The notes under the pieces are model-generated. The model saw nothing but the letters and a program-made list of their open reading frames with translations. It ran no database searches and was not told where the DNA came from. The translations under genes were made by a program, and so were the position numbers. DNA of 64,000 bases from Rachycentron canadum (Eukaryota > Chordata > Actinopteri > Carangiformes > Rachycentridae), in the NCBI GenBank assembly GCA_038496675.1, contig CM076669.1, forward strand, positions 11,158,722-11,222,721, given 5' to 3'. Below, in pieces: positions 39,019-53,900 of the stretch. The first letter of the stretch is position 1, and each line of letters starts with the position of its first letter.

Positions 39019-41216
39019 ATGAGCATGAGCATGAGCTTGACAGCAAAGAGCCACTCTATTCCTCTGAGTGATGGGAACAGCATACCTCTGATAGGACTGG
39101 GGACTTACGGGGATCCACGCACAGTAAGACGAGATATATATAGATTATAGAGAATAAATAAACTGTTACATTGTTAAAAGTGAATAACACTGCCCGCTCT
39201 GTAACTTCAGATCTTATCCTTTAATAATAGATCTTTTTCTTCATTTTCATAGACCCCCAAAGGAACAGCCGGTGATTCAGTTAAAATGGCTATAGAAACA
39301 GGATACAGACACATTGATGGGGCTTTGGTTTACTTCAACGAGCATGAGGTGGGACAAGCAATAAGGGAAAAAATTGCAGATGGAACTGTGAAGAGAGAGG
39401 ACATCTTCTACTGTGGGAAGGTTTGTAAAGTGTGGTTGTTTGTGTGAATGTCTGAACGGTGTGGACCGGTGAACTTTCTACCCACCACCATCTTCATGGA
39501 CAGCGAGTGAATGGCCACACTTTTTGCAACATGTAGCTGAATCTTTTTTGGTCTCCTCTCCTTATGCAGCTGTGGAACACATTCCATCTCCCAGAAATGG
39601 TGCGTCCTGCTCTGGAGAAAACCTTGGAGACATTGCAACTGGATTATGTTGACCTCTATATTGTAGAAATGCCCACTGCCTTCAAGGTTTACATGCATTT
39701 CATGTCACAATGTCTGTAGAGAGTAGTTGTTTCAACACACTAAATATTAGTAAATACTATTATTCCCTGTAGCCAGGAGATGACTTCTACCCCAGAGATG
39801 AGAATGGAAAGTACATTTATCATGAGACTGATCTCTGTGCTACGTGGCAGGTGAGATATGTTTACCTGCACTCTACCTGTTTTTCAAGAAAAATAAAAAG
39901 AGAGTGTCGGTAAAGTAAATAGTGACCGTCGACAATAGGGAGCTACAAAACATTTAATTCACAGCCAAATTACTTACAGAGTTACTATCTTCTAAAGGTC
40001 ATTGTTGAATACAGAGAGAGAGAGATAATATTGACCAATCTTTATGGGCATGCAGTCAAGGTCAACGACCAAAGAACCCTGACTGTGTGCCTGTAAAACT
40101 TTAACAAGTCTTTTTTTAAATTTTTTTTAATTTGTTGCTTTCTGGCTAAGCTTGTTTATATTTTGGTCAGGCTTTGGAGGCTTGCAAAGATGCTGGGCTT
40201 GTAAAATCTCTGGGCGTATCCAACTTCAACAAGAGACAACTTGAACTGATTCTTAACAAACCTGGGCTGAAACACAAGCCTGTCTCAAATCAGGTACATG
40301 TACCTTAACGATTACTGTAATGAACACTGTAAATGATTAGAAAATATTCAACTCTGGGTGGGAGAAGCAAGAGAAAGGATGGACAAACACAACAAAATGA
40401 CAGTGACTTTGTATTATGTTGAGTATATCCTAAATAACTAATGAACAACATTTGTGCTTTTTTAAAACATAGATTGAATGCCATCCCTATTTCACTCAGC
40501 CAAAGTTGCTTGAATACTGTCGGCAGAAGGACATCGTTGTTGTGGGATACAGCCCCTTGGGAACATCTAGAGATGCATCCTGGTATGAGAGACATGCACC
40601 CTTATCGCATTCAGTTCATATGTAGCTCATAAAGAGTTCTCAGCTAAAAACAGCGATTTGCTCGTAATGTACCTTGCTCTCATATAAAAAGCTATTGTAA
40701 TGTAAAAGAAAAACTTGCACTGTCAAAGTAGAGCACCAATCTTTTAAACAGGGTAAACCTAAAATGCCCTCCACTGCTGGAAGATGTGCTACTGGTATCA
40801 CTTGCTAAAAAGTATAACAAGACCACAGCTCAGGTGGCCCTGAGGTTCAATGTGCAGAGAGGAGTGGTGGTCATCCCAAAGAGCTTCACCCCTGTTCGCA
40901 TAAAGGAGAACTTTCAGGTTAGTTTTTATGGCTCCAAAAAATATACCTTATAATATAGGGAAATAAAATACGAAAAGCATTGTGAGTGATCCGTTTTAAA
41001 CACTGCAGATATTCGACTTCTCTCTCTCTGAGGCTGAAATGAAGGCAATTGAGGGGTTGGACAAGAATATTCGCTTTGTGGAGCTCCTCATGTGAGTATA
41101 AGGTTCACTTTGTGGCAATGGCCTGCTTCTTTATCAAACAAATATTGGATGTTTCTCTTTATTGACTTAACAGGTGGTCTGATCATCCAGAATATCCATT
41201 TCATGATGACTACTAG
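39019..41216 (+). CDS. akr1d1: Delta4-3-oxosteroid 5-beta-reductase (AKR1D1), complete
   Basis: Nine exons: 39019-39123, 39253-39420, 39570-39686, 39773-39850, 40171-40293, 40473-40582, 40752-40917, 41009-41091, 41174-41216 (TAG 41214-41216); 330 residues (human 326). The enzyme reduces the C4-C5 double bond of 3-oxo-4-ene steroids to the 5-beta form with NADPH, for bile-acid synthesis and steroid-hormone clearance, in the cytosol of liver cells. The active site shows Asp57, Tyr62, Lys91 and Glu124 (human Asp53, Tyr58, Lys87, Glu120). The Glu in YIVEMP, replacing the His of other AKRs, is the signature of 5-beta-reductases. The ends IFDFSLSEAEMK and DHPEYPFHDDY match human closely. Three in-frame ATGs (39019, 39025, 39031) open the frame in an MSMSMS repeat; the third gives a length closest to human. 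Confidence 0.97.
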
Positions 41217-41482
41217 ACACCACAGATGTTAAGACTTCAATTTAATTTGATCAAATAAGTTGTTGGTTGTTGACTTTATAGCTTTTCCAACATTATGTGC
41301 TTTAATTCCAGAATTTTTATTGTACTTTTCATAAAATATTTCTGATATTCAGTTTATTACAAGTTTGATCAATGTGGCTTTTATATAACAGGGATTTAAG
41401 ATAAGTTCATTTTCATTTTCATTTCATGTCATTTGTTTGTATTTTTTCTTTTTCGAAACAATTTTCATCACCTTTGTAAGTG

Positions 41483-41488
41483 ATTAAA
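41483..41488 (+). terminator. Candidate poly(A) signal of akr1d1
   Basis: An ATTAAA variant hexamer lies 267 bases after the stop. It is the first acceptable signal I noticed downstream; no canonical AATAAA was seen earlier. Confidence 0.4.
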
Positions 41489-44400
41489 AGGCAAATGGAA
41501 AGCAATGTTTTCAGCCTCATTCTCACCAACCATGGATGGACCAACCATGGATGTATTATCAGAACAGGATGCTGGATCTAAAAATGCCGCACATTCAGGC
41601 CAATACAAATTGCTCGTCTGGGGGAGGGGGCTTCCAAGATCACAGCTTTAGCAAGTATCCCTTTCCAAGCTTTCACACCAAATTTGAAGAACCTTGAGGA
41701 AAGACCTGTTGAGAGGCTAAGATCTGGAAAAGATCCTCTAAAGAGGTAAACACAAATAGCAACAATGAGGTAATATTACAAATCGGAGAATAAGAGTTTC
41801 CACCTCTGCCACTCGTGTAAAGATGTTCTGTCTGCAAGTTAACCATTACGTGTGGGCCTATATGATGATTTATTAATGATTTGTTTTCCACCATTTAGTA
41901 CTGTAAACTTGGTGAATAGCTTGGGGAAAATACAGTCTACACTAACAGTTACTTAAAGTTCATTCCTGCAATCTTTGTCTTGAGTTATCTCTCTTAGGTT
42001 CACATAATGCCATGGGGTTAAAAAGATATTACTAAGTGTAATGTTTTGTTTTTATTTTCTAAACAGCTAAAGAGACTTCCTTTTCATTAAAGAATCCCAT
42101 TCTGCTCTCAATGAAGCTAATTTCTGGAAATCTCAATGGAGATAAGATATATGGTTTTCACATAGTACTCACTATGTAACTCGGGACAGTTAATAATTAT
42201 GATTATTTCTAGATACAAAATGATTCTTCTATTAACATTTATGGTCACAACTTGAGATCATAAAGTTCTCAGTAACTATGTTCTTTTGAAAATAATTTTC
42301 ATCAAGGCATAACTAACTTTCCATTTGCAATGATTAGATTTGGGGTGATTATAATATGGTTGTAGATGGACAAACAGATTGCCACCCCAAACAGTTTCTT
42401 CAAATAATGACTTAAAACTGGTCATGAAAACATATAATTTGATCAATGTTTTGAGAGTTAAATTTCCAGATGATGCACTTTAATAATAAATATTTCTGCT
42501 GATATTTTTCCCAGGCCTTATACAGATCATAAAGCTATTTAGATTATGGTTAAATTGTTTTGTGAAGATAAAACCTTGATCTTTAAGAACGGACACTGTA
42601 AAGCACAAAATAAGAGTTATTTAAATTTGAGCTTGCATGCTTACTAAGAAAGTACAGCTGTAATGTGGCTAAACTTAAAAAAACAGAACAAATTGCAAAT
42701 ATCAATGACATTATAAGACCCAAAAACTAAATAAATGAATCTAAGACAGATAAAAAAAAAAAAAAGGGGGCAGAAGGAGCCTCTGTGAGAACCAGATTGA
42801 AATGCCTTGAGGAAGGTGATGGTAATTCCTTATACCTTAAACTATTCTGCACCTAAAAACAGTTTCACAAACTATATCTAACTACTGCAGTTCCTTCTAT
42901 GGCAAACTCTACCCGTGTAATCGTTCTGCACAAAAGAAACGCCAATATCTATTATTTATTTGTTTTATGTTCTGGGATGGTCCAAGCAGTGAGCTGGAAA
43001 TGTTTGGATAAATCAAGTGGAACATAAGAATACAGATCAGGACACCACGATATTCAGACAAATCCATGACGCGCGGGCTTCTGCCGAGACGCTTCCTTAA
43101 AAATGCCGTTGATTAAAAATATTCAATAGAAAGATTAATAATTGTTTTTGGGTTGTAGGGGATCTTTCGCTGCAATACAACGAGTGGTCACTGGGGGGAA
43201 AACTGGCTGCAGGGCTGAGCGGCGGCGCCATATTCAGGTTTGGTAACACATCCACGGGACCAACGCTGCAATCTCACCGGGTTTCATCTGAAGCGGGAGT
43301 GGAGGATGGGTTCTCATTTTATGAAATATTACATATAAGTAAAATGTATCATAATTTGTGAATATTTATTAATAAAATGTTTTAAATTCTGAATAAAATC
43401 ATTTGAGCTCACGTTTTCAGCTGAACAGATTTATTTTCTTCTTTGCGACGATTTGTAATTGTACAGACAATGCTGCGTTAAAGTGCAGTAGGAATGATTT
43501 TGATTCCGCCTGTTGAAAATGTCCTGGCAAAGCGCTACAAAACGCTGTCGAAATATTTTTACACAGTACAGAGTCGCTCAAATGTGGCATCTATATGGTA
43601 TCCGTACAAATGTAATATGGCCGCATATTATTGTTTGGTTGCTAAATTAGTCCTTAATAACTACTTGAATGGCATTATGTCTTCCTCACTACATTGATAC
43701 ATATAACATCGCCACGCTTCGTAAAACAAAAGAGTTAAAAGGTAAAGAGCTGCAAGTCGCTGTAAATGGCAGAAGTTGTTAGTTAAAGCTGCTAGTTAAA
43801 GGCAAAACACTGCCTTTTCTACAACCAGCAAACTCGGAAGTAGTAAAACGTTTCCGAGGGACCACGAAGGCACCATAGAAGCTTTAGCTACCTTGCTAGT
43901 TGTAGCTAGCACGTTGGCTAATGCGGCCACGGTATCTACAGACGACGTTATATTATACGGAAAGTGACACTTGGCGAAACAAAGCAAATGGATTTATACC
44001 CCTTTTCTATGCGCTTCCAACGAACCCACTCAAGCCACGGCGGACTGTCCTGCTCAGCCGACATTATTAGCTAACGTTAATGTTAGCTGCGCAACGGGCA
44101 GCGGTAGCTAAGCTGATTTTAGCCTTCCGAATTAGCCAAATGCTAGTTTTCCATTGCCTCAAACGCTTCAATGAATGAGGGTGGATGCACCGAGTGAAGA
44201 CATCAGTCAACAATGTATGCTTGCTACTATTAGCCTCCTCCTTGTTGTGGTCCGGATTGGTTGGCACTTAGCTATCAGGTGCTCGCCCGAAGAAGTGGAC
44301 GCAAAGAGTGGAGTTTATTCGGGAATAACCGTCAAGCGAGCGTGATTACGTTAGCTAATGAACACTGCCAGTTAGCCACAGGACTTAGCCAACCGTGAAT

Positions 44401-44978
44401 AAGTTTGTTGGAAATCCATCATCACGAAGAAATCATGTATTGCCCAGGTACGTAGACTCAGCAGTAGCAGCGCTAGCTCGCGCAACATAAAACCACAGCC
44501 AACGTTGTAAAGTCGGAGTGTTTTTTTGTTTTGCAAACTTTGTTTCAAATTCCGCGATCACCCTGGCCCAAGTCTTCACTGCAGAGTTGATTTTTATTTT
44601 ATTGTGAAGCTGTCGTCTGGAAGAAGGTATGATGGCGTTTCGGACTGACCCTGCCCTCCGTCCCAGGTAGGGGAGTGGTGGTGGAGACTCCCCGGCCTGG
44701 CCTGGCCCGCTGTTTACTGATGATGGGAAAACATTGATCAGTAGCCTCTCGGTTGTTGTGTTTATGCATTCACTTTTAGACCAGATTATGATTCGCCATC
44801 GCGAGTGGGATGCCTTGTCACTGAAGTGATTTGCCACCTCGGAAATTTGAAGGATCATGATGGACACGGAGGAAGTTCTCCAAGAAGAAGATTATTGGAA
44901 ATAATCATGGACTGTTGAACTCAACTCGGCGCATTTTGTCATATGTTATTTTTAAAGACTCTTTCACCCGAACCAAAC
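41489..44978. other. akr1d1-kdm5a intergenic region and kdm5a promoter/5' UTR
   Basis: From 41489 to about 43050 the sequence is AT-rich and holds no supported gene. From about 43060 to 44950 CpG becomes much more frequent (for example near 43070, 43220, 44040-44110, 44280-44350, 44640-44700), as expected of a broad TATA-less promoter. A strong donor-like CAG|GTACGT at 44446-44451 could end a non-coding first exon of kdm5a. Confidence 0.55.
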
Positions 44979-47900
44979 ATGTCTGCATTTGCTGAGTTCG
45001 TACCACCCCCCGAATGCCCGGTTTTTGAGCCGAGTTGGGAGGATTTCTCGGATCCTTTAGGATTCATCAACAAGATCCGACCCATTGCAGAGAAAACGGG
45101 CATCTGCAAGATCCGACCCCCCGAGGTAAACTCAAGTCATTTTAAACACTGGATTAAAACCCGTGAGGATTTGCCTCTTATGCTTCTACGTAGGTTGCGC
45201 TGGTTTACTTTGGGCCTGCGTGAATTTTGTGTAATAGGCAACGACAATACTAGTTGCCATTACTCTAATAGAGGTCAAATAAGGCTTAATTCCTTTGCGC
45301 TCACGCGTACACATTTGAACCTGGATGACAGTGGCTTTCCTTTTGTTGTTCAGAAAAGTTTTAAAAGGGCAAAGTAAGTCAACAGTTCCACCAACTGTTT
45401 TGTTTTTGTTTTCCGTGGTGGCTAGCTAAGTTACACTACAATGATTGGACCACGTTAGCTGCCAAGATGCGACACTGAGCCATAAGCAGGCCTGAAGCTC
45501 CTTTCAGACTGGAGCCCATATCTCTGCTTTGCTCATGTGTCACATAGACACTCAAGCTACCATTAGACTAAATGTACATTTTCTTCGACCTTTAACACGT
45601 TGGGGCCCCGTTTGTTTAACCAAAGCTTTATATTATGTTTAGAAAATAATAGCTTTAGTCAGAAGTAAACACAGTTGTAGTGTACAAAAATAGATTCAAC
45701 AGCACTTGTGTATGACTGGTGTCGTGTTGTGTTATGAATATAGTAGTTGTAACTCCCATCTCCATTGAATAAGCTCTTCTCATGTTCTTTTGAGTTGCTC
45801 CATGTTGTTTGCTTTGTTGCTGTCATTTCCTCATTATTGACGTTGTTATGGTAAGAGTTGATGTTTCTGTTTTCTCATCTGTCAGGACTGGCAGCCTCCC
45901 TTCGCCTGCGATGTTCGCAACTTTCGCTTCACTCCTCGAGTACAAAGACTGAATGAACTTGAGGTGAGTTTGCCAAGAAGATGCGTCAGGACAATTATAA
46001 TGAGTGTATGTGTGTCTCAAGTGTTGCTCTATGAGCAAGAGCATAAAACCATTGAGATTGGCAGCAGGTTTGATCAACATTTGTGGGAGAAACAGGCTCA
46101 CATGCAAATTCTCCAAGGCGTGCTCATAATTAACTGATCAATGCTCCTTGGACAGGAGCAGTGTGTGTAGACTCTGTTTCCACCTACAATCTTCTGTCTT
46201 GCACCTGTCAAGGTTTGGATTTGTGTGGTTATCAATCCCATTGGTAAATGCTTGTAAATCAAGGGCAGCGGCAACAGTTTCAGTATCGTAGTTATAAGGT
46301 TTTCACTTAACCAGAGCAGTATGTTCGTGTATCTAAGTGCGGCCATTCAGACATAATTTTGCCTGAGGTGTCCACTGTGCATAACAGCAGAACACTGGAT
46401 TCAAGCACTTAGAGTTTGACCACTCTCCCCTTTCCCCTGTCCATCCAGGCCCTCACTCGAGTTAAGCTTAACTTTTTGGATCAAATTGCAAAGTTCTGGG
46501 AGCTGCAGGGATCCAAGATTCGATTCCCTCATGTGGAGAGAAAGATTTTGGACCTCTATCAGCTCAGCAAGGTAAAACCAGATAAGCTTGTTTTTTGTGT
46601 GTGTGGGTGTGTGAGCTGGTTGTTTCTTAGAATAAATATATGACATTGATTATTGATAAATGGGAATGTATATTTTTCTCTTACTATAAGATGTTTTGAC
46701 AAAACTTTACTATACCCACATTTTTTTTTTCCCAATTTGTTTTATGATGCTGAAAAATACTCTGTGTGTTTTAGATTGTGTCGTCTGAAGGTGGTTTTGA
46801 GACTGTGTGTAAAGAGAAGAGGTGGTCCAAGGTGGCCAGCCGAATGGGCTTCCCATCTGGGAAAGGCACCGGCTCTTTGCTGCGCTCCCACTACGAGAGG
46901 ATCCTTTACCCCTATGAGCTCTTCCAGTCTGGAGCCACACTAACTGTGAGTGATGCCAACAGAAGTTTGTCTGTAATTGGAACAAAAAATGCAATCAACT
47001 AGATTTAAGACCATAATTAGATCAGCACCTTTGATTGTTTGTCTTCTAAGTTTTCTGACAAAATAGAGCATAAATGCAGTGTTGTTTGGCAGACAGTCTG
47101 GAAGCTTTAACATCTGCAAACATGTTAATACAATGTTGCACACAAATTCAGGAATGCAACCATTGAAATGACTCTTACTAGTTATTTATTAGTTTTGGCT
47201 TTTGCCAGTCTCTGTCACATTTCAGCCTTGGACTATTTCATACTGCTGGACACCAACCAAACTTGACTTTACCAAATCAAACCATCTGGAAATAGCTTTG
47301 TGCATAACAATACCCCTGCTTTCTAAAACCATAATTTCTTTTCAACCAACTGCTTTCTCCAATCAGGGCATACAGAGGCTATATGATGAGGGTGATGATG
47401 GGGAGGAAGTAGATGAGGGAGTTGGAGAGGAGGCAGTGGAGGAAGAGGAGCAAGAAGAGGAAGACGAAAAGGAGAAGGAAAAAGATGGTGAGGGCGATCC
47501 AACCCAAACCAAAGAGCGGCTTCTGCCTGAGAGACGGTCCAGGCGCCTCAAGTCTGAGGTAAACAAATACCAGCTACAATATTTGTAATTGTACAATAGG
47601 CAAGGAGATTGGGTCAATACAGACATTCATTCCTTTTCTGAATAGGTCACAAATTAATTTTGTGTTAGAGCAGTTGTTTTACTAAAAGAAAGCTTAGTCC
47701 TTTTTAAAATTGGCTAATTTGCTTTTGGCATCCCTCTCCCTGCCCGTGTCCAGATTCCCAGCTGTGGCAGACTTGCTTCCCAGAGTCTAACATTTGGCCT
47801 TTTTGCAGGATCACTTTCATAGTCTGCTGTTATTGTTGTTGCTGTGTTTCTCTAGAGAGAAAACAAGGAGCCAAAAGGCCTCAAAATCTTCAGCACGAGT

Positions 47901-50900
47901 CCTAAGATGGTGGGCTTGGAGATTGTGTCAGCTGGTAAGGATAATTTTTGGTTGATCTTTGTTTTTACACACAGGAGACACTGAACAATAAACCAGCAGA
48001 GTTACTGTTTCATTTCTTACATCGGTACCTGTCATTTAGATGATGGATTCAACAAGAAACAGCGTCACCTTAAAGCTCAGGCCTTCGCCATCAAAATGAG
48101 ACCACGCAAGGAGACCCTGGAGGTCAACTTTGTGAGTACCAGTTCAGTGTGTTTGACAGTTGTCTGATGACTGACGTTCATCACATCTTCTGTAACTCTG
48201 AAAATGACCACACCTGTGTGTTTTGCGACACTGATCCCCCAGATCGATCTCTACCTCTGCCTGGTGTGTGGTCGTGGCGATGAGGAGGACCGGCTCCTGC
48301 TGTGCGATGGCTGTGATGATAGTTACCACACCTTCTGTTTGATCCCGCCTCTGCAGGATGTACCCAAGGGCGACTGGCGCTGCCCAAAGTGTGTTGCTGA
48401 GGTAATTCTTGAATGCTGTTTGGCCAAAGTTGAGGTAGATTTGCCCTCCGCTCTCATTTCACATTATGGTATTGTCATTTTTAAGGATTATATGCATTTG
48501 CTCATTGTAACTATTGTGTAATTAAGCATCTTTGCGCTGATCGTACTTGATGTGATTTCCTGCTGTAATGAATATGTTGTCCATTTTCCCTCACAGGAGT
48601 GCAGTAAGCCTAGAGAAGCATTCGGCTTTGAGCAGGCTGTGAGAGAGTACACTCTCCAGAGCTTTGGAGAGATGGCGGACCACTTCAAGTCCGACTACTT
48701 CAACATGCCTGTACATGTATGTTAAATAAAAACTTTTAAGTAGAATATGTCCACTGTTTCATAGATGCCATAGCATCATGTTGTGCTTTAACACTTCGAA
48801 GCTGCACGTGTTGCTCACAGGCTTTTGCAGTGAAAGATAAATCGGGGACTTTCATTAGTTCCACTTTGCGCCCCCAGATGGTTCCCACAGAGTTGGTGGA
48901 GAAGGAGTTTTGGCGCCTGGTCAGCAGCATAGAGGAGGATGTCATTGTTGAGTACGGAGCTGACATCAGCTCCAAAGAGGTGGGCAGTGGATTTCCTGTC
49001 AGGGACGGCAAGAGAAGACTACTGGGAGATGAAGAGGTGAGAAAATATTTTTTTAGTTTGTATTTCCATAAGTGTTGACTTGCAATAGATGCGTATTATG
49101 TAGGGCTGCACAGAAAAGCAAAAATATTGATAGAATTGATTATTTTGTTATTCAAGCAGTTTACCATCTATGTGCATTTGAAACTGACAACATTTGAAAA
49201 GGAAAGCTTAGCTGCTCTCTCTCTCACTTTCGTTCTCACACACCCACACTTATTGGTGACCCACACACGCACATTTTCTGTTGCAACACCTGCCTTGCTG
49301 GTGCATTTCATGTTCTAAGTCTTAGCATCATGATGCAATGTTCCCAAAGCTTAGTCACTTGGCAAAAAACATACCTCTGTGTACAGGCCACGAGGTCCCC
49401 TTCTGAAAGTTGAACACCAGTGGTAACATTGTGACAGGCCACTTTCTCCATGGAACTGGAACTAGTTACTTACTTACTTTGTGTTTCTGCATAGAGAGGC
49501 ACAGTGCACAGCTGTTTATCATTTATATTGCTGATGTTTTTGTTCTACTTATTTTTATTTATATACAGAGTTTTTATGTTGGAAGCAAATCCTTGGACAT
49601 TTATACTTTGGAGCAAGATGTATGCTGTGTGTGCAAATGTCCACCGCTTCTCTCATGGCCTATCTGATTATTATTTTGAGTTTGTTTATAATCCCATTCC
49701 ATTATTTTCTTAAATATTCTGTCAACGCTTCTTAACCAAAAATACTTTTAATGGGAATTTTCCTGTATCTTGGAGATATCACCTTGTCATTTTATTCCTC
49801 AGACTTAAATCTAATAAAACCTTTTCTCTTTTCATTATTGACCTTACATTAAGTATAAGCATGACCTTTGCACTGAAGCAAAATAAAGCCCTTTTTTCCT
49901 CTCTTGTCAGGAGTATGCCAACTCAGGCTGGAACCTGAACAACATGCCAGTGCTGGAGCAATCGGTGCTCACCCACATCAACGTGGACATCTCGGGCATG
50001 AAGGTACCCTGGCTTTATGTGGGCATGTGTTTCTCCTCTTTCTGCTGGCACATCGAAGACCACTGGAGTTACTCCATCAACTTCCTGCACTGGTGAGGCA
50101 AAGGGTGCACAGCCCTCATCATATGTATAGTGGTGTAAATAAAAAGAAAAATTGGGAATCGTTGATGTTCATGGAAACTGTCCTTATTTTATTTCACTGG
50201 ATAAGTAATATCTTAAATAATAATTTATTCCTTTATCTGTTTTCCAGGGGAGAACCAAAGACTTGGTACGGCGTTCCGGCATCTGCAGCAGAGCAGCTGG
50301 AGGCTGTAATGAAGAAGTTGGCTCCTGAGCTGTTTGACTCCCAGCCAGACCTCCTCCATCAATTGGTCACCATCATGAATCCCAATGTCCTCATGGAGCA
50401 TGGCGTCCCTGTATGTTTCTTGGGCCTGGGGTTGATATTGGTTCTATTAGATCTAATCAGATATTGTTTGTTTGTTCTTGTTGTTTATTAATCACACATA
50501 TTTCAACCCCTCAGGTTTACAGGACCAATCAGTGTGCAGGGGAGTTTGTGGTGACCTTCCCCAGGGCCTACCACAGCGGCTTTAACCAGGGCTACAACTT
50601 TGCAGAGGCAGTGAACTTCTGCACTGCTGACTGGGTGAGGGAAATGTAAAGTCTTCTTTGAGTAGTTGTCTTTTTTATTGAACATGGGTGTTCAGCTTTC
50701 ACTTGTGCTGTTTTTCAGTTACCTATGGGTCGTCAGTGTGTGGCCCACTATCGACGGCTCCACCGCTACTGCGTCTTCTCCCACGAGGAGCTGCTGTGCA
50801 AGATGGCTGCTGATCCAGAGAGCCTTGACGTAGAACTGGCTGCTGCTGTATTCAAGGAAATGGGAGATATGATGGAGGAGGAGACTAAACTCAGACAGGC

Positions 50901-53900
50901 CGTCCAAGAATTAGTGAGAAGAATCTCCTTAAAGTATATAAGTGCTCATAAAACGTGGTTCTGTGTCTCATCTGTAGTTTGATGAATGTCAGTGGTTGAA
51001 ACGCGTGCTTGCCTTGTACCTAAGTCTCTTTCATTTTCCTCTACAGGGCGTGCTATCCTCAGAACAGGAGGTTTTTGAGCTGGTCCCCGATGACGAGCGC
51101 CAGTGTCACAAGTGTAAGACAACCTGTTTCCTGTCTGCATTGACCTGTTCTTGTAGCCCAGATCGTCTTGTCTGTCTTCACCATGCAGCAGATCTCTGTG
51201 ACTGTCCACTTGGCAACAAGTGTCTGCGGTAAGAGGAACTGCTTTTTGCCACCAGTATATACCAGTTCAGTTCAGTCGATTAAGTCCATTATTTGTTATT
51301 GAATTGGATAGCAGTGCCCCACTCATTATTTACTTGGTCATGTAATCTATATTAACTTCTTATCTGCATGATATATTTCAGGTATCGTTATGATCTAGAG
51401 GAATTTCCATCCATGCTTTATGGGGTCAAGACACGGGCTCAGTCCTATGACACCTGGGCAAAGAGGGTCACAGAGGCTTTGGCTGCAGACCAGAAGAGCA
51501 AGAAAGGTTTTATATGCTTTATTATTACTAGAAAATATATACATGTTGCACAAAAATGCCTTTTTGTGGTGGTGTGACTTTGTACCATATCATTATTCTT
51601 TTCTCTCACAGATCTTATTGAGCTCAAGGTTTTGCTGGAGGATGCAGAGGACAGAAAGTATCCTGAGAACACTCTGTTCCGACGCCTTAGGGAGATGGTA
51701 AAAGAAGCAGAGACATGCTCCTCTGTAGCCCAGCTGCTGCTCAGCCGAAAGCAGAGACACAGGTCGGTGGACAAAACAACCTTCATGTAATTCAACCGAA
51801 AAGCAATTTACTGATAAACCAGCATTTACACATATTTCCCATTTGGAAATCAATACTCTATACTCTCAATACTATCTGCTCAGGTTCAAAGGTGAACTCA
51901 GTCCTCCCTCTTTTTCCATGTATGTCTGCAGCAGCCGTCTGCGTTCTGAGAGCAGTCGGAACCGAACAAAACTGACAGTAGATGAGCTCAAGGCCTTTGT
52001 GGATCAGCTCTACAGGCTGCCCTGCATCATCAGTCAAGCCCGACAAGTCAAAGTTAGTCCCATGTGTACCTACATGCTAACCCGAGCATGCGTTGTAAAT
52101 AAACACCTTCATTTTTCATTCTTATTCTCTTCCCTATTTCCCCTTTTCTTTTACTAATTCATCCTCCATCAATACTGTTGAAATATTACTATTCTGTCTG
52201 ACTCCACGCTCTTCTCTTTTGGCCTACTTACCTCCCATGTGTCCAGGAGTTACTCGAGAATGTGGAGGACTTCCATGAGCGAGCCCAGGCAGCTCTGTCA
52301 GATGAGATGCCTGACTCCTCCAAGCTGCAGGCACTGTTAGACCTGGGCAGCGGCCTGGATGTAGAGCTGCCTGAGCTTCCAAGACTCAAACAAGAGCTCC
52401 AGCAGGCCCGCTGGCTCGATGAGGTAGGCACAACCCATTTTTGTGGTTTTAAGGAGTTGTAGTTGTGGTCTCATGTAAAATGCTGTCCTCCTCACATACC
52501 AGGTGCGTGTCACCCTGGCCGAGCCCCATCGGGTCACCCTGGAGCTGATGAAGAGGCTGATAGACTCTGGGGTGGGTCTGGCTCCCCACCACGCTGTGGA
52601 GAAGGCCATGGCTGAACTGCAAGAGATCCTCACTGTCTCAGAGAGATGGGAGGATAAAGCCCGTGCCTGCCTGCAGGCCAGGTAAGGCATGCACTATCTT
52701 ACAGTGTTGTTAATCTTTTAATAAACTATTTGAAAGCTGAGTCATGCTTGATCATCTCATGTCCTCCTCTAACTCCAGGCCTCGACACAGCATGGTGACC
52801 TTAGAGAGCATTGTGCTGGAAGCGAGGAACATCCCAGCATATCTGCCCAATATTTTGGCCCTCCGAGAGGCACTGCAGAAAGCCAAGGAGTGGACTTCCA
52901 AGGTGGAGGCCATCCAGAGTGGCAGTAGCTATGCTTACCTTGAGCAGCTGGAGAGCCTACTGGCCAGGGGTCGCTCCATCCCTGTCCGGTTGGATCCGCT
53001 CGCCCAGGTGGAGTCTCAGGTGGCTGCAGCCCGAGCCTGGAGGGAGAGGACTGCTCGCACCTTCCTCAAGAAGAACTCCACATACACACTGCTTCAGGTA
53101 GGTCATCACATTTCACAGGGTCAAGTAGTTGGTGATTTGATGCTTAAAATACAAATATAGTGCAGTCTCCAGAATGCAGCTGTTTACTTTAACAGCACAG
53201 TTGGGTGATAAATCATGGACATATAAAGTGGAATAACAGATAACAGGATAAAAGGTTGTTACTGTCCTTTGTGTCTTTTCTCTCAGGTTCTCAGTCCTCG
53301 TGTGGACATTGGGGTCTACGGTAACAGCAAAAGCAAACGCAAGCGTGTCAAGGAGCTCATGGAAAAGGAGAGAGGAGGCTTTGACCCTGAAGCCCTCAGC
53401 GACCTGGAAGAGAGCCTTGAAGAGGTGCGAGACCCCTCCACTGTTGTAGCAGCCTTCAAAGCCAAAGAGCAGAAAGAAGTGGAGGCCATCCACTCACTCC
53501 GCGCTGCCAACTTAGCCAAGATGGCCATGGCCGACCGCATCGAGGAGGTCAAGTTCTGCCTGTGTCGAAAAACAGCCAGTGGCTTCATGCTACAGTGCGA
53601 GCTTTGTAAGGACTGGTTTCATGGGGCGTGTGTTCCTCTGCCTAAGACGGGGTCTCAGAAGAAACTGGGTGTGGGTTGGCAGAGTAACAGCAAAGACTCC
53701 AAATTCCTGTGTCCGCTGTGTCAGCGGTCAAGGAGGCCAAGGCTAGAGACCATTCTGTCGTTGTTGGTGTCGCTGCAGAAGCTGCCGGTGCGTCTGCCAG
53801 AGGGGGAAGCTCTCCAGTGTTTGACAGAGAGGGCAATGAGTTGGCAGGTATGCATAAGAAATAACAATGCTGATCATAGCTTCTCAGTGTCCAGTCGTCA

